From the NCBI GenBank assembly GCA_963989385.1, contig OZ022512.1, positions 23,953,899 through 24,017,898 of the forward strand: a stretch of 64,000 nucleotides of DNA. The letters run 5' to 3'. The notes under the pieces were generated by a model. It had not been told where the DNA came from. It was given only the letters and a program-made list of their open reading frames with translations, and made no database searches. Source of the DNA: Ctena decussata (taxonomy: Eukaryota; Mollusca; Bivalvia; Lucinida; Lucinidae). The position numbers and the translations under genes were made by a program. Shown in pieces: positions 35,601 to 47,102 of the stretch. How positions within the stretch are numbered: the stretch's first letter is position 1; each line of letters starts with the position of its first letter.

Positions 35601-35837
35601 TGAGCCGCGACACGAGAAAACCAACAAAGTGGTTGTGCGCCCAGTGCAGACTCTGATCAGCTTGGGCATCCGACCAGTCTGATCAGACTCTTCGCTTAGC
35701 GCTTAAGGGGTAGCTAAGGTCTAAGTTATCTCAATGCGGACAGCAAAGACTCTGATCAGACTGGGCGGATGCCCAGGCTGATCTGAGTCTGCGCTGGGCG
35801 CACAACCACAGGTTTGGTTTTCTCGTGCCGTGGCTCA
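35601..35837. mobile_element. Foldback element (same family)
   Basis: Complete copy 200 bases downstream of a SINE, with ends TGAGCCGCGACACGAG and CTCGTGCCGTGGCTCA. Confidence 0.9.
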
Positions 35838-36386
35838 TTTGTTAAATAGCTGAATGTACATAGCGGCATGTCCGTTATCAGAAATACGCTGTTCCGTTTT
35901 TTGTTTGTTTGTTTTTTTGTTCATAGTACTTCTTTCGATGTCCTGCGTGGGTTGTTCTTTATAGTGATAGCATGCTATAATGTTTTTTATAATTAGAAAA
36001 AAGAAAGAAAGAATATTAACGCGGTGTTTTGTCGTGTTGTCATATTGTTATTAATAATGTTATCTGCTAAATAATAAATTCCAGTTTTGTCTTCAACTTA
36101 TTCCAGACTAACTATCTTTAATATTTTCTGTTTCATCTGGTTTAAACAATATTTTATTAATTATAAATTACATACATATACTACAATACAATTTCAAATG
36201 CTTATATATAAAGTCGTTTCCTGTTTCTTCTGTATAAGTAAATTAAGTAAGTCAAATATATAGAGAAAACTTGTGCAGAAGTCATTGTATATGCTAAATA
36301 GAAAAAAAAATGGAATGCCTGAAAGATCACGCTTTATTTTTGTTTTTATATTAAAAATGCTTGTTTTGCAATTGTGCAAATAAAAT

Positions 36387-36610
36387 TGAGCCGCGAGACG
36401 ACAAAACAAACAAAGTTATGTGCGCCCAGCGATGACTCAGATCCGCCAGTCTGCTCAGCGTCTTCGCTTGCTCTTAAAGGTTAGCTAAGGGTCTCAGCTA
36501 GCACTATGCGGACAACGAAGACTCTGATCAGACTGGGCGGACGCCCCGGCTGATCGGTGTCTTCGCTGGACGCATATGCCATTTAGTTTGTTTTTTCGTG
36601 TCGCGGCTCA
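36387..36610. mobile_element. Foldback element (same family)
   Basis: Slightly shortened, with ends TGAGCCGCGAGACGAC and TTCGTGTCGCGGCTCA. The left half lacks about 14 bases of the core. Confidence 0.88.
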
Positions 36611-36889
36611 AATATAAATTGCCTTGGTCATAAAATGATCAGTTGGCTGACTGGAATAACACCTGATAGAGATTGACTTTCTAATACCATATTTCTAGAG
36701 ATTAGGTTCGCGTACCCCTAGTAGTATGAAGTACACTTCCATGTTCGCACCTGTAAACATGCGCTCGTTCCAGTGATGCTTTATAAAGTGGTGGCAAAAA
36801 ATGCGTTTCCACGGCAGATGACACCTGAGAACGGCGTCTGCACTATTTGTCGAGGTTTTCCATTATATTTTTACTGTAAATATGACAGG

Positions 36890-37050
36890 TTTCTATTTAT
36901 GGGACATTTTAGTTATCCTCGATTCATTATTCAAAAAGATGATATCGTGATATCTTTCTGAAACGAGAAATTAATGAGGTAACAGAGATGATTAAGGAGA
37001 AACTTTTACGATAAGAGAACGGACTTAATATTTATGTCTGTCTGAAGCCT
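36890..37050 (+). repeat. Dispersed repeat, copy 2
   Basis: Partner of 6045-6215, with TTCATTATTCAAAAAGATGATATCGTGAT and ATGATTAAGGAGAAACTTT. No family recognised. Confidence 0.55.
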
Positions 37051-37654
37051 TGATCAGATGGTCGTGTCATGAGAAAGCTTGATGGCATAAGCAAGACAAA
37101 CGTGCATAAATAGTCTCGGAAGGGCATATACAATTTAATTACAGTGTAATCTGACAGATCCTGATACCACCTAGGTGAATTGCTGATCAACTGATTATCA
37201 TGTAAAATGGCTAATTTGGCACTAGCTTTATCAGGGCGGCTCATTTACATTCCACGATTCGCTTATGGGATTATGTTGCTTTATGAAGTTTTCCTGTGAC
37301 TTTCGGAGCCATTGTCACACAGATACGATTGCTAGGCAAAGCGCCTTTGTCGCTTTAATTCAACCGGCACAGCCCCCTTAAAAAGCTCCATTTTATGACA
37401 TTACCAAGGTAAACACTTCTAAGTCTACAAACAGATTATGGTAAACAAAGATTTTTTTCTCTCAAGAGAAACAAAATTTGGCTGTATTTGATGAAATTTA
37501 GAGACTTTCAAGGGTTTTTATTGACCAGAAACGCCCAATCCTGTAAAATAAATTTGGCGCTGGATAGTGCATTTCTATGAAAAAACTTGGCGCCGAAACA
37601 GCATGGAGACTCACTGTCGTTTTGATTGTCATGCCAAATGTAAGGAAGGTAGCG

Positions 37655-37860
37655 GTTTCCGGTAACCTAGTGGCCGTAGGGACAGTAATGATTAGAGGCT
37701 CCTTGTATTTGTGCTCTGTATATGAAAGACGGAGCAAATCCTTCTCCCTTTGCTCTCGCATCCTTCCCTGATTTGAAAGCAGTACCCATTTATTGCTGGG
37801 TTGACAAAGTTTTCCGGTCGCAGGCTGGCAGAGACCGAATTCGAAACCGCGACCTTCTCT
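37655..37860 (+). repeat. Dispersed repeat, copy 2
   Basis: Partner of 30225-30370. It ends in CGAATTCGAAACCGCGACC, a tRNA-like B-box sequence on either strand, so an old SINE is possible. Confidence 0.4.
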
Positions 37861-38066
37861 TTTTACGATTGAAAAAACAAAGGTATCCACTTTACAACTC
37901 GCCAATTTACAGGACAGAAACTAAATTGAAAGGTCTACACGGAGTGCCACATTCACGGATCGCAGTCCTTCTATGAAACTTTGAAAATGGCACTCAAGTA
38001 GACGCCCAGGAAAGCAACCAGCTCCATCCTTTCCTTATGAGTCATAATGTGAGAGAAATAGAATCT

Positions 38067-38206
38067 ATCATTGGTCTCCGATGCGGACAGGGAAATCCAA
38101 ACCCGAGGGCATACGGGGTGTGTCGGAAACGAGGCTTGCCGAGTTTCCGACACACCCCGTGTGCCCGAGGGTTGGGATTTCCCTGTCCGCATCGGAGACC
38201 AATGAT
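38067..38206. repeat. 140 bp near-perfect symmetric palindrome
   Basis: ATCATTGGTCTCCGATGCGG..TTTCC and its reverse complement are centred at 38136.5 with no length difference between the arms. The arms contain CGGGGTGTGTCGG and CCGACACACCCCG. It is GC-rich compared with its surroundings. Confidence 0.9.
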
Positions 38207-38742
38207 TGATTATTTTTCTTACATGTACCTACGATAATATTTACTTCAAATTGAACGGGGAACTAATAGGCCTATTTCATGCGAACGTGTATAAGTGTAA
38301 GTAGTACTACCGTGTCACCCTCATGGCTGCTGTAGTGAACAGACAAGTAAAAAATAGGTCCTTGACAAATCCGCATTTTTTTGATTTTCTAATTGAAATT
38401 TATATCAAAGAACAAAATTTGCATTGAGACGACTTCAGAAAGTGCGTGAATGACGTTAATTGTGACGTAACGTCAACGTCATTTCAAACGTCAGTTGGTA
38501 ACGTCTTCAAAATGGCGGCCTCCTCGACAGTGTTTGCCACGGTGAAACATTGACTATTTTGGATCTTTTTCCGACTTTTAGACCTCGAAACAGGCCATAA
38601 TGGGATAATAAAGAATGAATAATTTTTTTGGGGTTGGATTTTGTCGATGTGGCAATTTATTCCTATGAAAGAATAATGCATAAAGTATGGAATCGCCAAG
38701 CCGGGCGCACCGTACCAAGACAAGTAGAAAGATAAATGTAAG

Positions 38743-38892
38743 GCACGTTCGGCTTAATTGCTTAGATAAACCCAAGCAATACCCAGGTAATCCACGGGCT
38801 ACTCGAAAATATGTGTATACACATATTTTCGAGTCGCCCGAGGAATATCTGGGTATTGCTCGACTTTACTCAAGTTATTATGCCGAACGTGC
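38743..38892. repeat. 150 bp symmetric palindrome centred on TGTGTATACACA
   Basis: GCACGTTCGGC at the left and GCCGAACGTGC at the right are centred at 38817.5. The inner arms CTCGAAAATATGTGTATAC / GTATACACATATTTTCGAG are perfect and the middle parts have a few mismatches. There are no indels between the arms. A 99-codon frame (38687-38986) runs through it, but I do not recognise a product. Confidence 0.88.
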
Positions 38893-39099
38893 TCGTGATT
38901 ACCACACCATGAAATACGAGACAATGCTCCACGGCAACAACCACAAAAACAAACAATACTTGAACAACATCAGAACTGCCACCTAAGAAAAAATACCTGT
39001 GTTTTTAAGCATTTGAATTTGAACAACTCTTCGACCTGGTTGCCGCTATTCTTCTATATACGCATTTGTTTAACGTCTATATAGATTAGATTAGTCTGT

Positions 39100-39295
39100 T
39101 GTAACCCTTCTGTTGGTCTAAAGTATTTAGTTCAGTAAAGTTAGCTGAGTTGCCACCTATTTGGGAAAGAGCTGCTGACTCGGCTTTTCACTTGTAATAT
39201 ATTGTTTGTTGGGATGTCTTTGTCAATCTTTCCCTTTGATGTTGGGGATAGGGTTTGGGATCTGATTCAGTTCCTGAAGTGTAGTTACTCTTTAA
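39100..39295 (+). mobile_element. LINE 3' UTR fragment (diverged)
   Basis: The order AGCTGAGTTGCCACC, TTTGGGAAAGAGCTGCTGACTCGG and GATTCAGTTCCTGAAG parallels GCTGAGTGGCCACC, TTTGGGAACAAGCTGCTCACTCGG and GTTTCAGTTCCTGGTC in the copy at 33760-33910. It is diverged and truncated. Confidence 0.6.
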
Positions 39296-40214
39296 ATTTG
39301 CAAACTCAGTCATTCCAACAAACATAAATCAAGTAACAATCACTGTGATGAAACGCAGACGAGTACTTATAAATAAAACAATTCTGTAATAGACAAATCT
39401 AAAAAGTACGATTTGTTGAATCACAGAGGGCTTCACCAAAGAAGTAACGTCAGGCTTTAACCCACTCGTAAAAAATTTAGTTTGGGCCTTCGTTGAACCT
39501 TAGGCCCCACACCGACTTGCAGTCAAACAGCAAAACACAGTCATCTAACGTATACATTTACGGGGTTTGAATTAAGTTGTTTCAAAATACATTATTACCT
39601 CATCCTTATGTACCGTAATGGAGGACTAATCAGACTTTAGGCGGTTTCGGCTTGCATCAATTATACATTAAAATTACAAGAAAAAACACGATTATTTCTA
39701 ATCGAAAACGACAATTAATGCGTATTTGTCCCGATCGGATGTTTGCACACTAAATTATTCAGTGCAAGTGTGCAAGCGTGATGGAATTAAACAACTACAA
39801 ATATGATTGCTCATGAAATATTCAACTAATATGTGTCATCGGAACTTTAAAGCAAAGTGAGAGAACAGCAGAGGAGAAATATTGGAACACAGTAAAGGGA
39901 GATGAAAGACTGATACTCGTACTTTTAAAGATAATCGATTATAGTCTTTTGTTTGAAATGCACAGAAATGAACCAAGATTTATATATTTTTGTTTTATAT
40001 TTGTCTTTTCCCCATTTTTCAGCAACCCTTGTGCCTGTAACACAGAAAAATTCTTTCCATTGAAATAAAGCTGTGAAGGAATCTGTCATCCAAATATCTA
40101 AAACACATCCACATATTCTACATATTGATCTTAAACCATATTTATGTTTAAGTCACCAACGATAACCTCCCTAATAACAGCGCGGACTTATCAGCTAACT
40201 AATGTTTTGAGCCG

Positions 40215-40790
40215 CTATAGAAGCCAAGTGAGATGGTTTGGCTCCAGTAAAACATGTTTAAACCCTCCAGTAATTATAAGACGTTCTTTATGTTGTGAAT
40301 CCTTATTGTTAGTTGTTCTTTCTGTGCATGTCGTTACTTCCTTCACCTGTTGTGTGAGTGGTATTTCTAGTAGGGGCGGCTAAATGACCACCTGTCTATA
40401 ATTGAGCCGCGACAAGAGGAAACCAACAATGCGGTTGTGCGCCCAGCGCAGACTCAGATCAACCAGGGCATCCGCCCAGTCTGATCAGAATCTTTGCTAA
40501 GCGCTTAAATGGTAGCTAAGGATCTATGCTACCTCCATGCGGACAGCGAAGACTCTGATCAGACTGGGCAAGAGCCCAGGCTGATCCAAGTCTGCGCTTG
40601 GCGCACAACCACATTGTTGGTTTTCTCGTGTCGCGGCTCAATTATGTTTATTCGGTGTACCGTGCTTGCCTTTCGCGAACTGCTGTCAGTATATGAGTAT
40701 ACTTCGTCCCCTTTTGGTTTATAGGACAGGACATTGAATCTGATTGTACTAGTTCCTGATCATTGCCTATAATTTCATTATATATAACAA
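40215..40790 (+). mobile_element. LINE 3' UTR fragment interrupted by a foldback element
   Basis: The left part has CCAGTAATTATAAGACG and GCGGCTAAATGACCACC. The right part has ACATTGAATCTGATTGTACTAGTTCCTGATCATTGCC, here described by its landmark AGTTCCTGATCATTGCC. Together they follow the 3' UTR order, and the foldback element at 40403-40640 sits between them. The foldback insertion is therefore younger than this LINE copy. Confidence 0.55.
40403..40640. mobile_element. Foldback element inside a LINE fragment
   Basis: Complete copy with ends TGAGCCGCGACAAGAG and CTCGTGTCGCGGCTCA. The flanks CTATAAT and ATTATG are part of a LINE 3' UTR remnant that continues on both sides. Confidence 0.9.
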
Positions 40791-40997
40791 CTGTAATAAA
40801 TGATGTGTTATATACAAAACTACAAATCAGCCTGACAGAAATAAGTCTAAATATTTATTATAGTTAGACAAAAGTTGTTGTAATCTTTAACAAACGCTAG
40901 TTCCTGATCATTGCCTATAATTTCATTATATATAACAACTGAAATAATATAAACGTATTCATGTTAGACAAAAGTTGTTGTAATCTTTAAGAAACGC
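40748..40997 (+). repeat. Tandem duplication of about 150 bp at the end of the LINE fragment
   Basis: CTAGTTCCTGATCATTGCC, ATTATATATAACAACTG and AGACAAAAGTTGTTGTAATC occur twice, in the same order, at about 40748-40897 and 40898-40997. The second copy is shorter. Confidence 0.7.
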
Positions 40998-40999
40998 CT

Positions 41000-42650
41000 A
41001 CTTTCTGTTTTGTTTGTTTTTAAAATGGGGTTTTATGTGTTTCATGTATACTTAAGGCCAACAGATATGCACGGATTTAATTTAACATCTGTGCAGAACT
41101 CTTGTCCTTAAGTATATTTCATTTGACTCCGGATGTTTTGATGTAAAACTCCTCGTTGCTGAACAGAGTATGTCTGTTTTCGAAGATGTTCCGCTTCATC
41201 TTTTGCGTTTCTGGCATTTTATTCTTCGTGTTATGGGTTGGTTGTGATTTGTTTATGTGGCCATTCCTAGGCATTTTCAAATTATCATTAAATTTTACCA
41301 TTAGTTAATGGCATTTTATTTAACTGAACTACTTTTTCTCGAAAACAAATACAATTATTTGATACGTCAGAAGGACCTTGTATGTCTAATGACACAATAT
41401 TGTTTACACTTGTTTAACGCCTACCGTCGAAGCATGTCCAAAGCCGGACGGTACTTCCGCCATTCCTAGACGCTGACACAGTAAAAAAATATACGCAATG
41501 ATAATGTATAATTCCGTTCCGACCGAGATAGGCCGCTCAGTAGCATTGGAATTGTTTTATGGCTAATACAAACTTCAGCTTTCATTTTTCCCAAGTTAAA
41601 GGGTAAAGTCAACAAAATAGAAAAGCTTTCTAATGATTTTTTTCCTAGCAATTTATTTGCCGTCCCATTGTTGCGAAGATGAGGTTGATCGAAACGTGTT
41701 AATGAATTAATTTCCTCGGGTAACATCTCTGCACCAAGTTGCTTTGATCAATTTAACACAAATAAAAATTTGAGTGGCATCATTCAAGAAGGCTTTTGCG
41801 CTGACTCGGCGAAATTTAGTTCAACTAAGTAAGATATTTTTGTAATATAACAGTTGTTTGTTGTCAACAAATTCAAAACGACGTCTCTGAAACAGCTTGT
41901 CACATTTAGGTCAGCTTTCTAGCGTTGTGTGTTTTTCTTCAAATAATCGCGGTATGTCATAGCGGTTGATCGTTGTTGCATTTCAAACACAAAGGTAAAC
42001 TGCAGGCTCTGAGATGATTCTCATCACTGTCGCACCCCAAAAAATTACATAGAATATAGCTGTAAGCAAGGTTTCTGTCTGTCCGTCATCTTCAGCATCA
42101 CTTCAGAGGCCCGCATCTGTCATACTCGACATCCATCTTGTTCATGAACTCAAACTCTTTTTCTATATCAGCATTTTGTTCATCCTTTTCTCTTTTTTCT
42201 TCCTTCGATCTTACACTGAAAACACTGAAAATGTTAAATATCCTCTATGTCTCAGAAGATAGCCGCGAGGCTATTATAGATAAATTACAATAAATCAAAG
42301 ACTAAAAGTGTGCCGACAGACAATGACAAAAAAGTAGACCAGAACAGAAGCATCGCCTCGGAAAAGTCAGGAATAAATAACTCACAGATTATGTCAAATC
42401 GTCGTCATTTTTTAACACCTTTAGATTGACCACACATCTTTCAATCTGGGATTTGTGACCAATGCCTCGAGTATTATTATTCTTCGCATCCGGATGAGAG
42501 GTGTAATTATTGTCTATAGAATATCGATTCTATTACGAATTAACAGCTTGATTTTGTTATTTTATTACTCAGGAAAATATAACTGCATGTATCTTATTGC
42601 ATCAAGCACGCAATAGCCACATTTACTGTTGCAACTCTAGACGCATTATT
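41000..42650. other. Anonymous DNA
   Basis: No recognised gene or repeat. A short frame on the minus strand at 41466-41726 has no recognisable motif. Confidence 0.5.
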
Positions 42651-42878
42651 TGAGCCGCGGCACGGCGACCCCAACAAAGTTGCATGTGCGCTCGGTGAAG
42701 AATTAGATCAGCCTTGGCACACGCATAGTCTGAGCAGAGTCTTCGTCTAAGCTAAGGGTCTAAGCTATATCCATGCAGACAGTGAAGAATCTGATCAGAC
42801 TGAGCACATGCCCAGGCTAATCTGATTCCTCGCTGGGCCTACATGCCTCGCTGTTGGTTTTTGGCGTGTTGAGGCTCA
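42651..42878. mobile_element. Foldback element, diverged
   Basis: Ends TGAGCCGCGGCACGGCG and GGCGTGTTGAGGCTCA, with eroded core blocks (TTAGATCAGCCTTGGCAC, GCCCAGGCTAATCTG). Confidence 0.82.
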
Positions 42879-43139
42879 TTTCTGTTCTGTGTGTCATGGA
42901 ATACTATTTCTTGCACAACAGCAATGGCATCTACGAGTTTCATCTGACAGTGTGCTGGCAATTCTTATCTCACCGATGTTATCTCACCAATGCAAAAATA
43001 TCACGCGAATATGTGTAGTCAATGCGTTGGTAGTATAGGAAGTCACGTACCTACGTCATCCAGCGGGGACGGTCATGGTCGGGCGATGGTGTTAGGTAAC
43101 TTTCAGTTTCAGGACGTCCGACGAACTTGGATTGTAATT

Positions 43140-43345
43140 GGTATCATAATCTGTCTGTTTACACCCCCAGCCCAGTAATTTATCATTGAAAGCTCCAAGT
43201 GGTTGCTTCTTCTGTGGTTCCTTCTATTTTTACTTGTTCGTCCGCTTTCTGTTTTTCACTTTCCCGTATAGTGTTCAGGGCAGGATGTGGAATTCGATTG
43301 AATATTTTCCGAATTATTGCCCTGTTTGCTCCTAAGAGAATTACA
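43140..43345 (+). mobile_element. LINE 3' UTR fragment (diverged)
   Basis: Landmarks are ACCCCCAGCCCAGTAATT, CTGTGGTTCCTTC and GGATGTGGAATTCGATTG, followed by TTTTCCGAATTATTGCC in the place of CAGTTCCTGATTATTGCC. It has the same orientation as the 33.3-33.9 kb copy. Confidence 0.5.
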
Positions 43346-43499
43346 GCCATACTAATTCATGTTCTATAATAACAGGAAGGATCAGAAAAACGGTGATAGG
43401 CTATGTTTTCCTCGAAAAAATAACAACTTTTAAACGGCTGGTAGAAAATTTATTTAATCCTACAATAACTCTCTTTATAATGATTTCTGATGTATTGAA

Positions 43500-43865
43500 A
43501 CATATCTTAGCGAAGTTTGGCTTCCATTCGTTTGAGTTGTTTTGGCTTTTTGCGGGTTCTTGCTGCATCAGGCATCTTTTTCCTGATGCCCTTGTCTGAT
43601 GCATTTCTCGAGACGCAGGAATTGAGGTGGCTCGATGGGGGATGCCTGCGCTCGCGAGTAAATACGTGGGCGTCCTTTACTTGATGTCTGCGACTAATGT
43701 GTCCCGCGGAATACGACAGTAAGTGTGGCTCGGAGATGAATGCTCGTTGCCTGCCGAGACCTTCACATCATCTTTTTTTCTTTCAAACTTTTGGGGTTTA
43801 CCGACACTCAAGATGTTAAGTACAGAAACGCGCGTCTGTCGTTCTAAATTTGGTATGGATACGCT
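43500..43865 (+). repeat. Dispersed repeat, copy 2
   Basis: This is the partner of 19280-19660 in the same orientation, with about the same length and several base changes. It lies shortly upstream of the 375 bp tandem array. Confidence 0.75.
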
Positions 43866-44080
43866 TTCATTTAAAGAAAAAACTCTTTAGCCGATAATGT
43901 TCAGAACTGGCATTGGTTGTATTGTCATTTTTTATTACTTTTGTGCTTTGAGAAAGAATAATTAGCCCCTTTGAAAACGTGTTTAAGGTTTATGGAAAGG
44001 CGCAATCCGTTGGCGTCAGTCGACTGTGTGTATGTGTTTTAACTGCATCCAAACATTTAAACTTTTGGAATCTGTTCTTT

Positions 44081-46320
44081 ATAATGATAAAAGTTTAGAT
44101 CCTTTAAGAGCAAAGAAAACATTCATAAGTAAGAAGTTGGGCCATACCGCGGTTTCTGCTATTCAAGCCTCATCAGTGACCCTTTAAATCTGGCACAAGG
44201 ATCCAAAGGAAAAACACAGTAAATTTGCAGGTTTAACATGGCAGTCGTCTCAAAGACTGTTTAAGTCGAAAAATACCAAAATATTTCAAATTTGTTTAGA
44301 AAATGAATCTAAACGTATGATCATTTCTGACTTCTCAGAATATATTCCATGATCTCAAAGGACCAAAAGGAAAATATAATCTGCACTATAGATGAGTGCG
44401 GGGAGACTTTTTACGGCCGCCACACGGCACAACATCCAGCTGCAGTGATAGTAAATAATGATAAAAGTTTAGATCCTTTAAGAGCAAAGAAAACATTCAT
44501 AAGTAAGAAGTTGGGCCATACCGCGGTTTCGGCTATTCAAGCCTCATCAGTGACCCTTTAAATCTGGCACAAGGAGCCAGAGGAAAAAAAAACAGTAAAT
44601 TTGCAGGTTTAACATGGCAGTCGTCTCAAAGACTGATATAAGTCGAAAAATACCAAAATATTTCAAATTTGTTTAGAAAATGAATCTAAACGTATGATCA
44701 TTTCTGACTTCTCATAATATATTCAATGATCTCAAAGAACCAAAAGGAAAATATAATCTGCACTATAGATGAGTGCGGGGAGACTTTTTACGGCCGCCAC
44801 ACGGCACAACATCCAGCTGCAGTGATAGTAAATAATGATAAAAGTTTAGATCCTTTAAGAGCAAAGAAAACATTCATAAGTAAGAAGTTGGGCCATACCG
44901 CGGTTTCGGCTATTCAAGCCTCATCAGTGACCCTTTAAATCTGGCACAAGGAGCCAGAGGAAAAAAAACAGTAAATTTGCAGGTTTAACATGGCAGTCGT
45001 CTCAAAGACTGATATAAGTCGAAAAATACCAAAATATTTCAAATTTCTTTAGAAAATGAATCTAAACGTATGATCATTTCTGACTTCTCAGAATATATTC
45101 CATGATCTCAAAGGACCAAAAGGAAAATATAATCTGCACTATAGATGAGTGCGGGGAGACTTTTTACGGCCGCCACACGGCACAACATCCAGCTGCAGTG
45201 ATAGTAAATAATGATAAAAGTTTAGATCCTTTAAGAGCAAAGAAAACATTCATAAGTAAGAAGTTGGGCCATACCGCGGTTTCGGCTATTCAAGCCTCAT
45301 CAGTGACCCTTTAAATCTGGCACAAGGAGCCAGAGGAAAAAAACAGTAAATTTGCAGGTTTAACATGGCAGTCGTCTCAAAGACTGATATAAGTCGAAAA
45401 ATACCAAAATATTTCAAATTTGTTTAGAAAATGAATCTAAACGTATGATCATTTCTGACTTCTCAGAATATATTCCATGATCTCAAAGGACCAAAAGGAA
45501 AATATAATCTGCACTATAGATGAGTGCGGGGAGACTTTTTACGGCCGCCACACGGCACAACATCCAGCTGCAGTGATAGTAAATAATGATAAAAGTTTAG
45601 ATCCTTTAAGAGCAAAGAAAACATTCATAAGTAAGAAGTTGGGCCATACCGCGGTTTCGGCTATTCAAGCCTCATCAGTGACCCTTTAAATCTGGTACAA
45701 GGAGCCAGAGGAAAAAAACAGTAAATTTGCAGGTTTAACATGGCAGTCGTCTCAAAGACTGATATAAGTCGAAAAATACCAAAATATTTCAAATTTGTTT
45801 AGAAAATGAATCTAAACGTATGATCATTTCTGACTTCTCAGAATATATTCCATGATCTCAAAGGACCAAAAGGAAAATATAATCTGCACTATCGATGAGT
45901 GCGGGGAGACTTTTTACGGCCGCCACACGGCACAACATCCAGCTGCAGTGATAGTAAATAATGATAAAAGTTTAGATCCTTTAAGAGCAAAGAAAACATT
46001 CATAAGTATGAAGTTGGGCCATACCGCGGTTTCGGCTATTCAAGCCTCATCAGTGACCCTTTAAATCTGGCACAAGGAGCCAGAGGAAAAAAACAGTAAA
46101 TTTGCAGGTTTAACATGGCAGTCGTCTCAAAGACTGATATAAGTCGAAAAATACCAAAATATTTCAAATTTGTTTAGAAAATGAATCTAAACGTATGATC
46201 ATTTCTGACTTCTCAGAATATATTCCATGATCTCAAAGGACCAAAAGGAAAATATAATCTGCACTATAGATGAGTGCGGGGAGACTTTTTACGGCCGCCA
46301 CACGGCACAACATCCAGCTG
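44081..46320 (+). repeat. Six-copy tandem array of a 375 bp unit
   Basis: The same unit recurs with starts of the reading frame at 44349, 44726, 45102, 45477, 45852 and 46227 (spacings 377, 376, 375, 375, 375). The total of 2240 bases is 14 bases short of six units. Each unit holds one 70-codon frame (ISKDQKENIICTIDECGETF to AVSAIQASSVTL) ending at TAA, so no frame spans units. Copies differ by a few bases, and the first partial copy is the most diverged. The peptide has Cys and His residues (CTIDECGETF, RHTAQH) but matches no zinc finger spacing that I know. Copies are as alike outside as inside the frame, so recent duplication explains the identity better than selection on protein. Confidence 0.92.
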
Positions 46321-46880
46321 ATATACCTATCATTGCTAATAGGTAAATGGTTTGGATTAATAAAACGTTTGTTAGAACATAGGAAAACATACAGAATTTG
46401 GTAAAACATGCATGTTCGAGTAATCCGGTAGTTACCATATTAGGTGTTTGAAACAATTGATTACTGCTTTCGAATCAATATATGGCAGGATAGATTTAAT
46501 AAGACATGGTTCTAGCATTTACTTGGGTCATGTTTTAATGCTATCTTAGTAACAGAGAGTCTGATAATCAAATGACGTAATTTTAGTGATTAATGAGAAA
46601 CATTAACGTAAGATAAGCCATCGGACTCACATGTAATATAGATAAAAGAAAACGCGTCATAATGTAAAAAATGTCCCAAGAATATATTGTGGAGTATATT
46701 ACTCATCCAATTGACTGGCAGCTGTTGCATAAGTTTCTTTGGTCATTAGAATAGTATGAACTGAAACACTTTTATTTTGTAAATCGCTTTTCCGTCCCTC
46801 TGTGGTATTGATAATAATTCTGAAACTTTTGTACAACAATCAACCTCAATAACTGTTCATTAAGGTTTGAAGTCATAATT

Positions 46881-47102
46881 TGAGCCGCGACACGAAACAA
46901 CCAACAAATTTAATGTGGTTGTGCGCCCAGCATTCGCCCAGCCTGATCAGAGTCTTGGCTGTCCGCATGGAGGTAGCTTAGAACCTTAGCTATCCTTTAA
47001 GCGCTCAGTGAAGAGTCTGTTCAGATTGAGTGAATGCCCAGGCTGATCTGGGTCTGCGCAAGGCGCAAAAACACATTGTTGGTTTTTTCGTGTCGCAGCT
47101 CA
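46881..47102. mobile_element. Foldback element (same family)
   Basis: Ends TGAGCCGCGACACGAAACAA and TTTCGTGTCGCAGCTCA. The left core is shortened (GCGCCCAGCATTCGCCCAG). Confidence 0.87.

Noticed and set aside
44349..46064. A gene encoding a protein with five repeated 70-residue domains
   Set aside because: Each frame ends in TAA and the frames of successive units are not joined, so no multi-domain protein is encoded.
44081..46320. A CRISPR-like array
   Set aside because: The units are long, contiguous, have no unique spacers, and lie in an animal genome.
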